Source: a virus. Taken from it: a stretch of 36,060 nt of DNA. The notes beneath the pieces are model-generated. The model saw only the letters and a list, made by a program, of their open reading frames with translations, did no database searches and was not told where the DNA came from. Positions 16,375 through 22,221 of the stretch are shown piece by piece; within the stretch, counting starts at the first letter, position 1, and each line of letters opens with the position of its first letter. The position numbers and the translations under genes were made by a program. The stretch is taken from IMG/VR virus record IMGVR_UViG_3300023104_000015, positions 1-36,060 of that record; one strand, written 5' to 3'.

Positions 16375-16733
16375 TACTTCCTCGCTTCATTTAGAATATT
16401 ACGGACATCACTTAGTGCTTCGTTATAGCTTCCGATACTCCCTACCGTTCGGGTTGTCATGTGCAGCTCTTCTGGTAAAGCCTGTAGGATAGCATCAAGG
16501 AGCTGCTTATTAGCTTCAATCCTGTATTTTTCGACTCCCTCAAGGGCTGCATCTACTTGTTTAGTACCGTCAAGCTCGTAAGGATCTACACCATCGTATA
16601 CATAGGCATATCTTTGCACGTCTTTGCTATCCCTAACTATCTCGTGACGCATTCTTAAATCATTAAAAACCGACTGAAATATACGCTGATGTCGCAATAT
16701 TCTATCTGTTACTTGTCGTTCATAGGTAGCCAT
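16374..16733 (-). CDS. Hypothetical helical protein, 119 aa
   Basis: A 119-aa protein starting MATYERQVTDRILRHQRIF, with long amphipathic helices and a Val/Tyr/Asp segment in the middle (YAYVYDGVDPYELD). Its TAA overlaps the downstream ATG. Unknown function. Confidence 0.65.
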   Translation of the reverse strand: MATYERQVTDRILRHQRIFQSVFNDLRMRHEIVRDSKDVQRYAYVYDGVDPYELDGTKQVDAALEGVEKYRIEANKQLLDAILQALPEELHMTTRTVGSIGSYNEALSDVRNILNEARK

Positions 16734-16753
16734 TACTTTAACCTCGCAATTCT

Positions 16754-16984
16754 TTATTTTGTTTCATAACTAGTACAAATCACTTCCTCTGAATCATACG
16801 CTTGATGGAAGATTGGTATAGTGCTTTTACCTGAAATTACAAACTGTGTCCAAGCATTATGGTGAACGGTCTCTATACGAGAGTCTAAGCACTTAGGTAG
16901 GTTATCAATGTAGTGTTTAACACCAATAACCGATGCTATACCAAGTACTAAGATAATGCCTATGATAGCTATTCCTTTTCCCAT
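16754..16984 (-). CDS. Membrane-anchored small protein, 76 aa
   Basis: A strong N-terminal membrane helix (GIAIIGIILVLGIASVIGV, about 3-21) is followed by a soluble domain with two Cys (in KCLDS and VICTSY). The topology suggests an anchored exported domain that could form a disulphide. It might alter the host envelope or block superinfection (inference). Confidence 0.65.
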   Translation of the reverse strand: MGKGIAIIGIILVLGIASVIGVKHYIDNLPKCLDSRIETVHHNAWTQFVISGKSTIPIFHQAYDSEEVICTSYETK

Positions 16985-17076
16985 TACTTTACCTTCCTAT
17001 TGTTACGTTTAACTTGTGTAAGGGTAAGGTCATACTCGAAATAGAGTGTTATCTTACTTAATTTAGATTTACTCAT
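16984..17076 (-). CDS. Basic micro-protein, 30 aa
   Basis: A 31-codon ORF (MSKSKLSKITLYFEY...) whose ATG lies inside the last codons of the upstream DUF1508-like gene and whose TAA overlaps the next ATG. The ribosome site is poor, so it would rely on coupling. Net charge strongly positive. Modest confidence. Confidence 0.45.
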   Translation of the reverse strand: MSKSKLSKITLYFEYDLTLTQVKRNNRKVK

Positions 17077-17242
17077 AAGGGATATACTTAGCCTTTAGGT
17101 CATGAGCCATCTTCTTTGCAGCACGCTTGGCATTTCCCTTTGACCAGTACTTTTGACTGACGGTTAGAATGCGTCCATTACGGCTCTCAATGGTGTAGTA
17201 GAAACGGAACTTACCTCGGATCAAAAATACTGTATGTGACAT
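17069..17242 (-). CDS. DUF1508/YegP-like protein, copy A (57 aa)
   Basis: A 57-aa single-repeat protein with FRFYYTIESRNGRILTVSQK and WSKGNAKRAAKKMAHDLKAK. The layout matches the DUF1508 (YegP) repeat: beta strand, N-G turn, beta strand, then a helix. It is a clear paralogue of 21688-21861, which has the same length and an almost identical helix (AAKKMAHDLK). GAGGTG precedes the start. Function of this family is unsettled. Confidence 0.8.
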   Translation of the reverse strand: MSHTVFLIRGKFRFYYTIESRNGRILTVSQKYWSKGNAKRAAKKMAHDLKAKYIPYE

Positions 17243-17243
17243 A

Positions 17244-17444
17244 TTACACCTCTTCTTTTTGGTTACGTTTCCTAGTTGCTAGTGCTTTTGCTTGGATTTC
17301 CTTTACTCGTTCAGGGGACATTGCAGAGAAACCTTTTTTAATTCCTGTGACTGATCCACCGATAGAGGCTTTTCGCTTGTAGAACATAGGATCTAGTCTT
17401 AGATTCTCTTGTGCTACTCGTTTAGCTGATTTACTATTGGTCAT
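17244..17444 (-). CDS. Small basic protein, 66 aa
   Basis: A 66-aa Lys/Arg-rich protein. RKASIGGSVTGIKKGFSAMSPERVKEIQAKAL resembles the KGF-type basic motif of NUMOD3-like or homing nuclease-associated DNA-binding segments, split here for length (GGSVTGIKKGFSAMS core). It may bind nucleic acid. Function inferred at low confidence. Confidence 0.65.
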   Translation of the reverse strand: MTNSKSAKRVAQENLRLDPMFYKRKASIGGSVTGIKKGFSAMSPERVKEIQAKALATRKRNQKEEV

Positions 17445-17623
17445 TACTTATTCGCTTCCTCTTCATTTAATAATCTTGCTCTGTGTTCTAGTATTGAATA
17501 TGATCTTTGCTGAACATATACCAGAAGCTCGTTAGATAGTTTGTACAGACTCTTGTCTAGTGACTTCATCCTGCGTACCATCTTTCTGGTTGGTTCGTCG
17601 TCTGTGTATTGTTGGTGTCTCAT
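17444..17623 (-). CDS. Small helical basic protein, 59 aa
   Basis: A 60-codon ORF between two recognised genes, starting at the ATG at 17621-17623, with an ATGA overlap upstream and TAATG downstream. The product (MRHQQYTDDEPTRKM...) is Arg/Lys/Leu-rich and helical, ending RLLNEEEANK. Unknown role. Confidence 0.65.
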   Translation of the reverse strand: MRHQQYTDDEPTRKMVRRMKSLDKSLYKLSNELLVYVQQRSYSILEHRARLLNEEEANK

Positions 17624-17982
17624 GATAGTACTGTCACCAGTTCTCCATTTACTTCTTTAATCATTACTTTCGGTTTTACAATGCTAGCAGTTATGTCGTT
17701 ATTGGATAGTCGCTGTGTCTCGGCCTTGTAACGCTTTGTACGACGTCTTAGTGCGTTAGCTGAGTATTCGATCAAACCTAGCTCATGAAGACGCCTACGC
17801 GCCCTGGCAACCGTCTCGCTGTGCATTACATGACTTAGGTTGTAGTAGAGACTATTAGATTGGCTCCATCCCTGTGATAACCACACCGCTTCAAGTAATT
17901 TTGCTTCGTCGTTCTGTACTCCTTCGTTTGCACGAATTACCTTGAGTACATACTGTTCATTCTTAGTAAGGTGTTTGTCCAT
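17620..17982 (-). CDS. Winged-helix-type DNA-binding protein
   Basis: A 120-aa protein with a helix (TKNEQYVLKVIRANEG) and a recognition-type segment, HSETVARARRRLHELGLIEYSANAL (split by reading, about 53-77). This resembles winged-helix phage regulators, in which a helix-turn-helix precedes a small beta wing. It is the best candidate transcription regulator seen, and it lies early in the leftward operon below a strong promoter. It may switch early to late transcription (inference). Confidence 0.7.
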   Translation of the reverse strand: MDKHLTKNEQYVLKVIRANEGVQNDEAKLLEAVWLSQGWSQSNSLYYNLSHVMHSETVARARRRLHELGLIEYSANALRRRTKRYKAETQRLSNNDITASIVKPKVMIKEVNGELVTVLS

Positions 17983-18224
17983 TAGTAGCTCTTGTCTTGA
18001 ATAGCTTCGTCTTCCTCAACAGCGTGTGCGAGGTCTGTACGAGCTTCTTCGTTATCTTGAACTACTTTATAAAAGGCTTGGTCTAGTTGCCATGAGTAGC
18101 TTGATACGTCGTCAAATGACAGGTTGCTGGTTTCTTGTACGATTACTTCACCATCTTCATCTACTGCTTGGAGGATAAAGGTTACTCCGTGATCTTGAAT
18201 ATATTTGTCTGCTAGTTCTTGCAT
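17982..18224 (-). CDS. Small acidic protein, 80 aa
   Basis: An 80-aa strongly acidic protein, first gene after the promoter at 18252-18280, with an AAAGGAA ribosome site. Acidic early proteins of this size can mimic DNA or block host enzymes, but that is speculation. It ends with a one-base overlap on the regulator gene. Confidence 0.65.
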   Translation of the reverse strand: MQELADKYIQDHGVTFILQAVDEDGEVIVQETSNLSFDDVSSYSWQLDQAFYKVVQDNEEARTDLAHAVEEDEAIQDKSY

Positions 18225-18251
18225 ATTGGTTCCTTTCGAGGTTATGTACTA

Positions 18252-18280
18252 ATAGTAGCATATTCGCTTATTGAAAACAA
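18252..18280 (-). promoter_or_regulatory. Sigma70-type leftward promoter
   Basis: TTGTTT (18280-18275), a 17-bp spacer and TACTAT (18257-18252) preceded by TGC (extended -10). The spacer carries ATTCGCTTATTG in plus orientation (18262-18273), which recurs at other promoters here. It drives the gene starting at 18224 and probably the long leftward operon beyond. Confidence 0.75.
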
Positions 18281-18347
18281 TAGGTAAAATAAAGAAAAAG
18301 ACCATTGTTATGATCTTAAACTTATCCATAATCTGTGTAGTTCGTGT

Positions 18348-18554
18348 TTAAACCAGTTCATTTTGTAAAACCTCTAGCCTTACAACATTTGCTCGTGCGC
18401 ATTGAATCGTATCACGTTGCACATGAATTGAGTGTTTTAGAACACCAAATTGTCCAAGAACAGCAGGGAAACTACTTGAAGGCAATGCCTTTAAATAAGC
18501 GAGGTGAGCGCGAGCCTTAACTAGTTCTGAGTGACAATTGCATTGCTTACTCAT
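18348..18554 (-). CDS. Small Cys-containing protein, 68 aa
   Basis: A 68-aa protein beginning MSKQCNCHSELVKARAHLAYL. A CxCH cluster is followed by two helices. No known family. Last gene before the promoter region at 18.25 kb. Confidence 0.6.
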   Translation of the reverse strand: MSKQCNCHSELVKARAHLAYLKALPSSSFPAVLGQFGVLKHSIHVQRDTIQCARANVVRLEVLQNELV

Positions 18555-18570
18555 TATCTATTACTTCTTT

Positions 18571-18927
18571 CTAAACCTGTTTACGTTCTAGTATATAGGT
18601 ATATCCCTTATCTGGTGACTTAGCGGTTCTGTGATACGTCGCTTTTCCATCAACATCCAACACAGTCACGGGATGAGATTCCTGTTCAACAACCTTACCG
18701 CCATAGTAGTCCTTTATATATACAGCGATGTCATGTTCCCTAGAGATCGTCGGCCAAATATTTGATGCGCTCACGAAGTCATCCATTGCGGTTCCAATTG
18801 TACCAATTCCTTGTAGTGCCTGGTCTTTCAAGAACAGCTTCTCTATTAAGTCAGCTATGCGTGCCTCTAACAACTTATTTTCATGTGTAAGCTCTGCAAC
18901 TTTCTTACTATTAAATATGTCTCTCAT
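18571..18927 (-). CDS. Coiled-coil protein, 118 aa
   Basis: A 118-aa protein with an N-terminal coiled coil (VAELTHENKLLEARIADLIEKL, about 10-31) and a beta-rich second half. The first part would dimerise it; the second is not recognised. Its start lies 34 bases after the upstream 130-aa gene. Confidence 0.65.
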   Translation of the reverse strand: MRDIFNSKKVAELTHENKLLEARIADLIEKLFLKDQALQGIGTIGTAMDDFVSASNIWPTISREHDIAVYIKDYYGGKVVEQESHPVTVLDVDGKATYHRTAKSPDKGYTYILERKQV

Positions 18928-18961
18928 ATTAATTCTCCTATTCTATATTAAGGGTTAGTTA

Positions 18962-19354
18962 CTAATACCTGCTGCTCAATTGTTCTTGTAACATAGAGTT
19001 TTGACTTTTTAGGCGTTGTATAAGCTCTAGGTTGTCTTTATCGAGGTCTTTGATAATTTCGTCACGGTGTTCATTGTAGATTCGCTTACGAAGTTCTTTT
19101 GCAGTTGAGCCACCGATTATTTCGTTATGCTCACCGTAGTTATCCAATAGCCACTGGTTGTACTTTAGGAAGACATTACTGTAAAGGTCTGTTGCAACCC
19201 AAGGTAGATACTCATGGTAGATATTACTGAATAGTGTTTCAGAGTCAGCGAATATCTTAACTCGTGCTTCTTCAACGGCTTTACTCAATACTCCAGCGAG
19301 ACGTTCTTTGTCAGCTTCTAATAGTTCTGCTATTTCTTCTTTTGGATTGCTCAT
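18962..19354 (-). CDS. Hypothetical helical protein, 130 aa
   Basis: A 130-aa acidic helical protein with Trp/Tyr-rich middle helices (HEYLPWVATDLYSNVF) and a terminal coiled coil (LELIQRLKSQNSMLQEQL). It follows the large inverted repeat at 19.4 kb and has GAAGGAG as ribosome site. It could bind nucleic acid or a host complex; no evidence either way. Confidence 0.65.
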   Translation of the reverse strand: MSNPKEEIAELLEADKERLAGVLSKAVEEARVKIFADSETLFSNIYHEYLPWVATDLYSNVFLKYNQWLLDNYGEHNEIIGGSTAKELRKRIYNEHRDEIIKDLDKDNLELIQRLKSQNSMLQEQLSSRY

Positions 19355-19385
19355 CTTATCTCCTTCACTAAATATTGTTATTAAC

Positions 19386-19497
19386 CTTATAAACAGAAAT
19401 GAACGGACGGGACTTTAGGGTTAATTATTCCCAAGGTCATAGCCTTACCCGTTTCACGTTGTTCCTACGCTAGCGTCCGTTCATTACTATCTATAAG
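19386..19497. repeat. 24-bp inverted repeat carrying two facing TATA/ACGGAC motifs
   Basis: The left arm (19386-19409) and right arm (19474-19497) match at 21 of 24 positions, with a perfect 12-bp core ending in ACGGACG. Each arm has a TATA box nine bases before ACGGAC, and the two point towards each other across 64 bases of smaller hairpins. If transcribed leftward, the arms would form a 5' hairpin in the leader of the 130-aa gene. It could also be a protein-binding or packaging site. Confidence 0.8.
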
Positions 19498-19499
19498 TA

Positions 19500-19831
19500 T
19501 TTTTGCTCTAATCTCTTGGTGGTCAGTAGGCTGTAGTATTCGGGCTATGTCATAAATCGAAGAGGCTACATTTATCTTAATCGCTTAAGTACCTACTAAA
19601 CCTTTGCGTGGGCGACCCCAACGGTTCGTTTAAGGCGAGTACCGCAGTACTGCTATTAGGTATGACCTAACGTGACCCCCAGCATTATATAGAGATTAGT
19701 TATTGTTAAGCGTATGGGTCGGATAGTAAGTATTCGTGCTGATGGACACTTGCGCAAACACTCCATCAGATTGCTTGCCCCTTTTCACAGGGCTTACTAC
19801 CCGTCCTACTACGCTCAACTGTTTAAAGGTA
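19500..19831. other. Noncoding hairpin-rich region, possible structured RNA
   Basis: No ORF with plausible coding sequence exists here on either strand. Instead short perfect hairpins follow one another: CTTAA/TTAAG (19576-19589), TGGG/CCCA (19609-19620), AACG/CGTT (19620-19630), AGTAC/GTACT (19638-19651) and TTAGGT/ACCTAA (19656-19670). Then comes a three-way-junction-like fold: a closing stem at 19721-19730 with 19793-19801, an arm CTGATGGA/TCCATCAG at 19739-19769, and an arm GCCC/GGGC at 19777-19793. Which strand is transcribed is unclear; no U-tract terminator was found. Confidence 0.55.
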
Positions 19832-20409
19832 CTACCACCATCGGTTTTGAGACCAAAAGTTGTAAGCTTGTAGCCATGAACCGTAACGATTCGTAGCATA
19901 GTTTGTGAACCAAGCATCCTGACAAGCGTATTCTGTGCGCCAATTAGGACAGCTACTCTCCATTTTACTACATGGTAATGATTGCGCGATTCCGCAAGCA
20001 CCTGATGCTGAGTTAACTGCATCTATGCGATTAGTACTCTCTTTAAAGTAGATGTACTGCTTTGCTTCGTCGTCAGTCGTAATACTTGTAGGTGGGGTGT
20101 AGATTGGTTCTACAGGCGACGGTTCTTGTACTGCCTCCTCGCTGATAGGCTGTACTTCTTCAGGTGCTGTCGCCTGGGGTACTTCAGTAGATACGGCGAC
20201 TTGTTCTACTTCTGGGCTTTTAACTGTGAAACTTGGCTTGATACAGCTGCGTTTACACGAGCCTCATCATTTGACTTTGCAATCCAACCTGTTGCGATAC
20301 CACCCAAGGCGATAACGATACTGATAATAATTGCGTATGGTACGAGTAGTTTTACTTGTACTGTTTTAGGTGCTTTTGCTTCTTTAAATGTGTTCTTTTC
20401 TTTTGACAT
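19832..20409 (-). CDS. Membrane-anchored lysozyme-like protein read through a -1 frameshift
   Basis: Frame 0 starts at 20409 after AAAGGAG and encodes an anchor protein with a membrane helix at about 21-42. It stops at TAG 20208-20206 after 67 aa. The -1 frame is open from above that point to TAG at 19834-19832 but has no ATG, GTG or TTG start before its domain. Shifting at TTAAAAG (20223-20217) gives one 192-aa protein: anchor, a Pro/Glu-rich linker (about 65-115), then a lysozyme-like domain (about 118-192) with a Glu at 124 in YFKES, and CGIAQSLPCS, YACQDAWFTNY, NRYGSW and a C-terminal WW. This is the aggregation-promoting-factor/Rpf-like fold found in Gram-positives. A GC-rich stem lies downstream of the shift site. 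A lost base in the A-run is the alternative. Confidence 0.8.
20169..20223 (-). promoter_or_regulatory. Candidate -1 frameshift site with downstream stem-loop
   Basis: The zero frame reads CAG TTA AAA GCC; slipping back one base gives AAA then AGC and enters the lysozyme frame. Sixteen bases later GTCGCC (20200-20195) pairs perfectly with GGCGAC (20174-20169). The A-run makes a slip or a one-base assembly error equally possible. Confidence 0.5.
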
Positions 20410-20430
20410 TACTGTCTCCTTTTTGTGTAT

Positions 20431-20541
20431 GATAGGTGTCTCTCGACTGAACGCCCTTGACCAATTTCTGTATCGCTTACGAGTGCATTGAGATGGATTA
20501 CACATCTTACTTGGTTGGTATCCAGTAGGGAGACACCTATC
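20431..20541 (-). ncRNA. Structured leader upstream of the lysozyme-like gene
   Basis: A perfect 12-bp inverted repeat (20431-20442 with 20530-20541) closes an 87-base region lying between the promoter at 20.66 kb and the ribosome site at 20.41 kb. Inside, ACCAA pairs with TTGGT and GATG with CATC, suggesting a multi-branch fold. The stem ends about 10 bases before AAAGGAG. It may regulate translation or bind a ligand. An in-frame upstream ATG at 20505 lies within it but has no ribosome site. Confidence 0.55.
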
Positions 20542-20644
20542 GATTTGTTTGTATATTAGAACTTCGATGGTTGAGAAGATTAAATCGTTCTACTACTTGA
20601 ATGCCTTCTGGTTCTTTAGTTGGTCCTTTCGATCAACTACTTGT

Positions 20645-20673
20645 AGTATAGCACGACAGTAAGCGAATAGCAA
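20645..20673 (-). promoter_or_regulatory. Sigma70-type leftward promoter for lysozyme-like gene
   Basis: TTGCTA (20673-20668), a 17-bp spacer and TATACT (20650-20645) preceded by TGC. The spacer contains ATTCGCTTACTG on the minus strand (20668-20657), the reverse orientation to the copies at 18.26 and 24.05 kb. Confidence 0.8.
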
Positions 20674-20712
20674 TAGCTTTATGCTAATAACTCCATAACG
20701 AATACTTAAAAC

Positions 20713-21282
20713 CTACTGCAATAAAGACTTATAATAATCAATTTTCTCTTGTAGTTCTATAACATTCATAGGCTTCAATCGTTGAATATGTAGTTCATTC
20801 AAGTAATCCCAACGATCTGGGAACGTATCAGTGAACCACCTACCTGCTTCTACGGGGTGCTTGTGCCACCAATTGATATGATCGTGATAACAAAGTACTT
20901 TCATATTTAAAGGTTCAAACTGCAAGTAACCTGACCGTGATACTGGTATAACATGGCTTGCGTGACAATTAGAACCCTCTACAACTAGGCCGCAGTGTTG
21001 ACAGGTATAATCGTCCCGCCTCTTAACATAGTCTTTAACAAGCTTTTCTAGTTTCTTCTTTAGTAATGTTTTGTTGGGCTTCTTTACTAATACCCTAGGT
21101 GTAGACTTCTTGCGAGGTTTGTAGTCACTTGAAGACAGTTTTTTTCCTGCGGCGTCGTACATTTTCAAAGACATGTCTCTTTTAATCAGGCTACGCTTTA
21201 TAGGCTTACGTTCTTTGTGGTACATTTTAGTGTGCATTTTACTACCACAATCAGAACATCCTCCTTTAGCTTGGCTAACCAT
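20713..21282 (-). CDS. NinG/Rap-like HNH recombination endonuclease
   Basis: A 189-aa protein. The N-terminus has a Cys pair and basic stretches (GGCSDCGSKMHTKMYHK). The catalytic region (about 95-150) reads YTCQHCGLVVEGSNCHASHVI then LNMKVLCYHDHINWWHKHP, the Cys and His arrangement of lambda NinG, a branched-DNA nuclease helping Red-type recombination. It shares an operon with an ERF annealing protein, which fits joint action on recombination intermediates. Alternative: a generic HNH nuclease. Confidence 0.75.
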   Translation of the reverse strand: MVSQAKGGCSDCGSKMHTKMYHKERKPIKRSLIKRDMSLKMYDAAGKKLSSSDYKPRKKSTPRVLVKKPNKTLLKKKLEKLVKDYVKRRDDYTCQHCGLVVEGSNCHASHVIPVSRSGYLQFEPLNMKVLCYHDHINWWHKHPVEAGRWFTDTFPDRWDYLNELHIQRLKPMNVIELQEKIDYYKSLLQ

Positions 21283-21551
21283 TACGATATACCCATTAGG
21301 TCATGAAGGGCAGCCCTTAGTTCTTTCTCAATTTTTTTCAACTCTGGTGTCCAGGAAATACCATTTATCTCATCTAAGAATGATAGTACTTCAATTGCAT
21401 CTGTCTTATCGGGTGTATAAGTGATTACCCTATGTTCGCCCGTTCCATCATGCCGAGCTTCAACCCTCATGCTTGAATAAACAAGTTGTCCGTTTGGAGT
21501 TATAGGAGACGGTTCCATTATATTTGTGAAGTCTTGTATTTGCTTCTTCAT
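21282..21551 (-). CDS. Hypothetical protein, 89 aa
   Basis: An 89-aa mixed protein (MKKQIQDFTNIMEPSPITPN...) with a C-terminal helical segment (LKKIEKELRAALHDLMGI). It overlaps both neighbouring genes by a single base. Not recognised. Confidence 0.65.
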   Translation of the reverse strand: MKKQIQDFTNIMEPSPITPNGQLVYSSMRVEARHDGTGEHRVITYTPDKTDAIEVLSFLDEINGISWTPELKKIEKELRAALHDLMGIS

Positions 21552-21685
21552 TACTTTTTATCGTTTCCTGCACCAATACTTTTCAGTATATCTCTTAATG
21601 GTCTTGAGTAGACATACCTGTACTTAGGTTTCCAAAACTGGCACCATTTCTTGTGTGTGAGCTCCTTGTATAGTTTTCTTTCCAC
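21551..21685 (-). CDS. Small basic protein, 44 aa (GTG start)
   Basis: A 45-codon ORF in the gap between two genes, starting GTG at 21683-21685 and ending TAATG with the next gene. Strongly basic and aromatic (KKWCQFWKPKYRYVYSRP). The ribosome site is weak. A small nucleic-acid binder is conceivable. Confidence 0.5.
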   Translation of the reverse strand: MERKLYKELTHKKWCQFWKPKYRYVYSRPLRDILKSIGAGNDKK

Positions 21686-21687
21686 GG

Positions 21688-21861
21688 CTAGATACTCTCA
21701 ATATACTTAACTTTTAGATCGTGAGCCATCTTCTTAGCTGCTCTTCGGGCGTTACTTTGAGAGAAGTACTTTTGACTCGTTAATAAGATGTTACCGTTTA
21801 CACTTGTAATCCTGTAATAGAATCGTACAAGACCTTTTCTTAGTTCTACTGTTTTAGCCAT
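21688..21861 (-). CDS. DUF1508/YegP-like protein, copy B (57 aa)
   Basis: A 57-aa protein starting at the ATG at 21859-21861 (MAKTVELRKG), after AAAGG; an in-frame ATG further upstream at 21915 lies in another gene. It shows RFYYRITSVNGNILLTSQK then the AAKKMAHDLK helix, a single DUF1508 repeat. About 60 percent identical by eye to the copy at 17069-17242, so one is a duplicate. Two copies in separate operons hint at early and later use. Confidence 0.8.
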   Translation of the reverse strand: MAKTVELRKGLVRFYYRITSVNGNILLTSQKYFSQSNARRAAKKMAHDLKVKYIESI

Positions 21862-22069
21862 TGTTGTTGCCTTTCTTCTTATAAAATATTTGCCCATCGA
21901 AAGCATAGCAATCAAAAAGTTTATGCGGTGTATCGGGATTCAAGATTATGAAACTTTTGTTTACTCTAGCCCATGTTGTATCAAGACTTCTTTTTAATTG
22001 ATCCTGAAACCTTTTCTTTACAAAGTCAGAATAATTCTTCTTACCGTCTAAATGGGGCTTAGTTGTCAT
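21854..22069 (-). CDS. Hypothetical protein, 71 aa
   Basis: A 71-aa protein (MTTKPHLDGKKNYSDFVKKRF...) with basic N-terminus and a C-terminal aromatic beta segment. An 8-base overlap with the next gene and an ATGA junction above. Unknown function. Confidence 0.65.
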   Translation of the reverse strand: MTTKPHLDGKKNYSDFVKKRFQDQLKRSLDTTWARVNKSFIILNPDTPHKLFDCYAFDGQIFYKKKGNNNG

Positions 22070-22221
22070 TTTTTACCTCTTTTTACACGTTTATTGCGAA
22101 GCTTTTTTGTGTACTTCTGCGGAGATTTTTCGAACGGCACTTCTATAATATGAACACCTGATAATTCCCTATAAAGACCATTTTTGTCTGGTTGCCAGTC
22201 TAAGTGGGGGGAGTTAGTCAT
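22066..22221 (-). CDS. Small basic protein, 51 aa
   Basis: A 52-codon ORF beginning at the ATG at 22219-22221, inside the end of the Thg1-like gene, with an ATGA junction to the next gene. Product (MTNSPHLDWQPDKNG...) has a Lys/Arg-rich tail (KLRNKRVKRGKK). Translation by coupling is likely. Unknown role. Confidence 0.6.
   Translation of the reverse strand: MTNSPHLDWQPDKNGLYRELSGVHIIEVPFEKSPQKYTKKLRNKRVKRGKK

Noticed and set aside
18249-18329. 26-codon hydrophobic ORF on the minus strand
   Set aside because: No ribosome site, and the leftward promoter at 18252-18280 occupies its end.
19380-19831. tmRNA or RNase P RNA
   Set aside because: The hallmark conserved sequences of either RNA were not found on either strand.
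19696-20022. 108-aa minus-strand ORF overlapping the lysozyme domain in another frame
   Set aside because: The lysozyme frame has clear family motifs; this frame has none and extends into the hairpin region.
20206-20505. Longer version of the anchor protein from an upstream ATG at 20505
   Set aside because: The upstream ATG lacks a ribosome site and lies inside the structured leader; the ATG at 20409 has a strong site.
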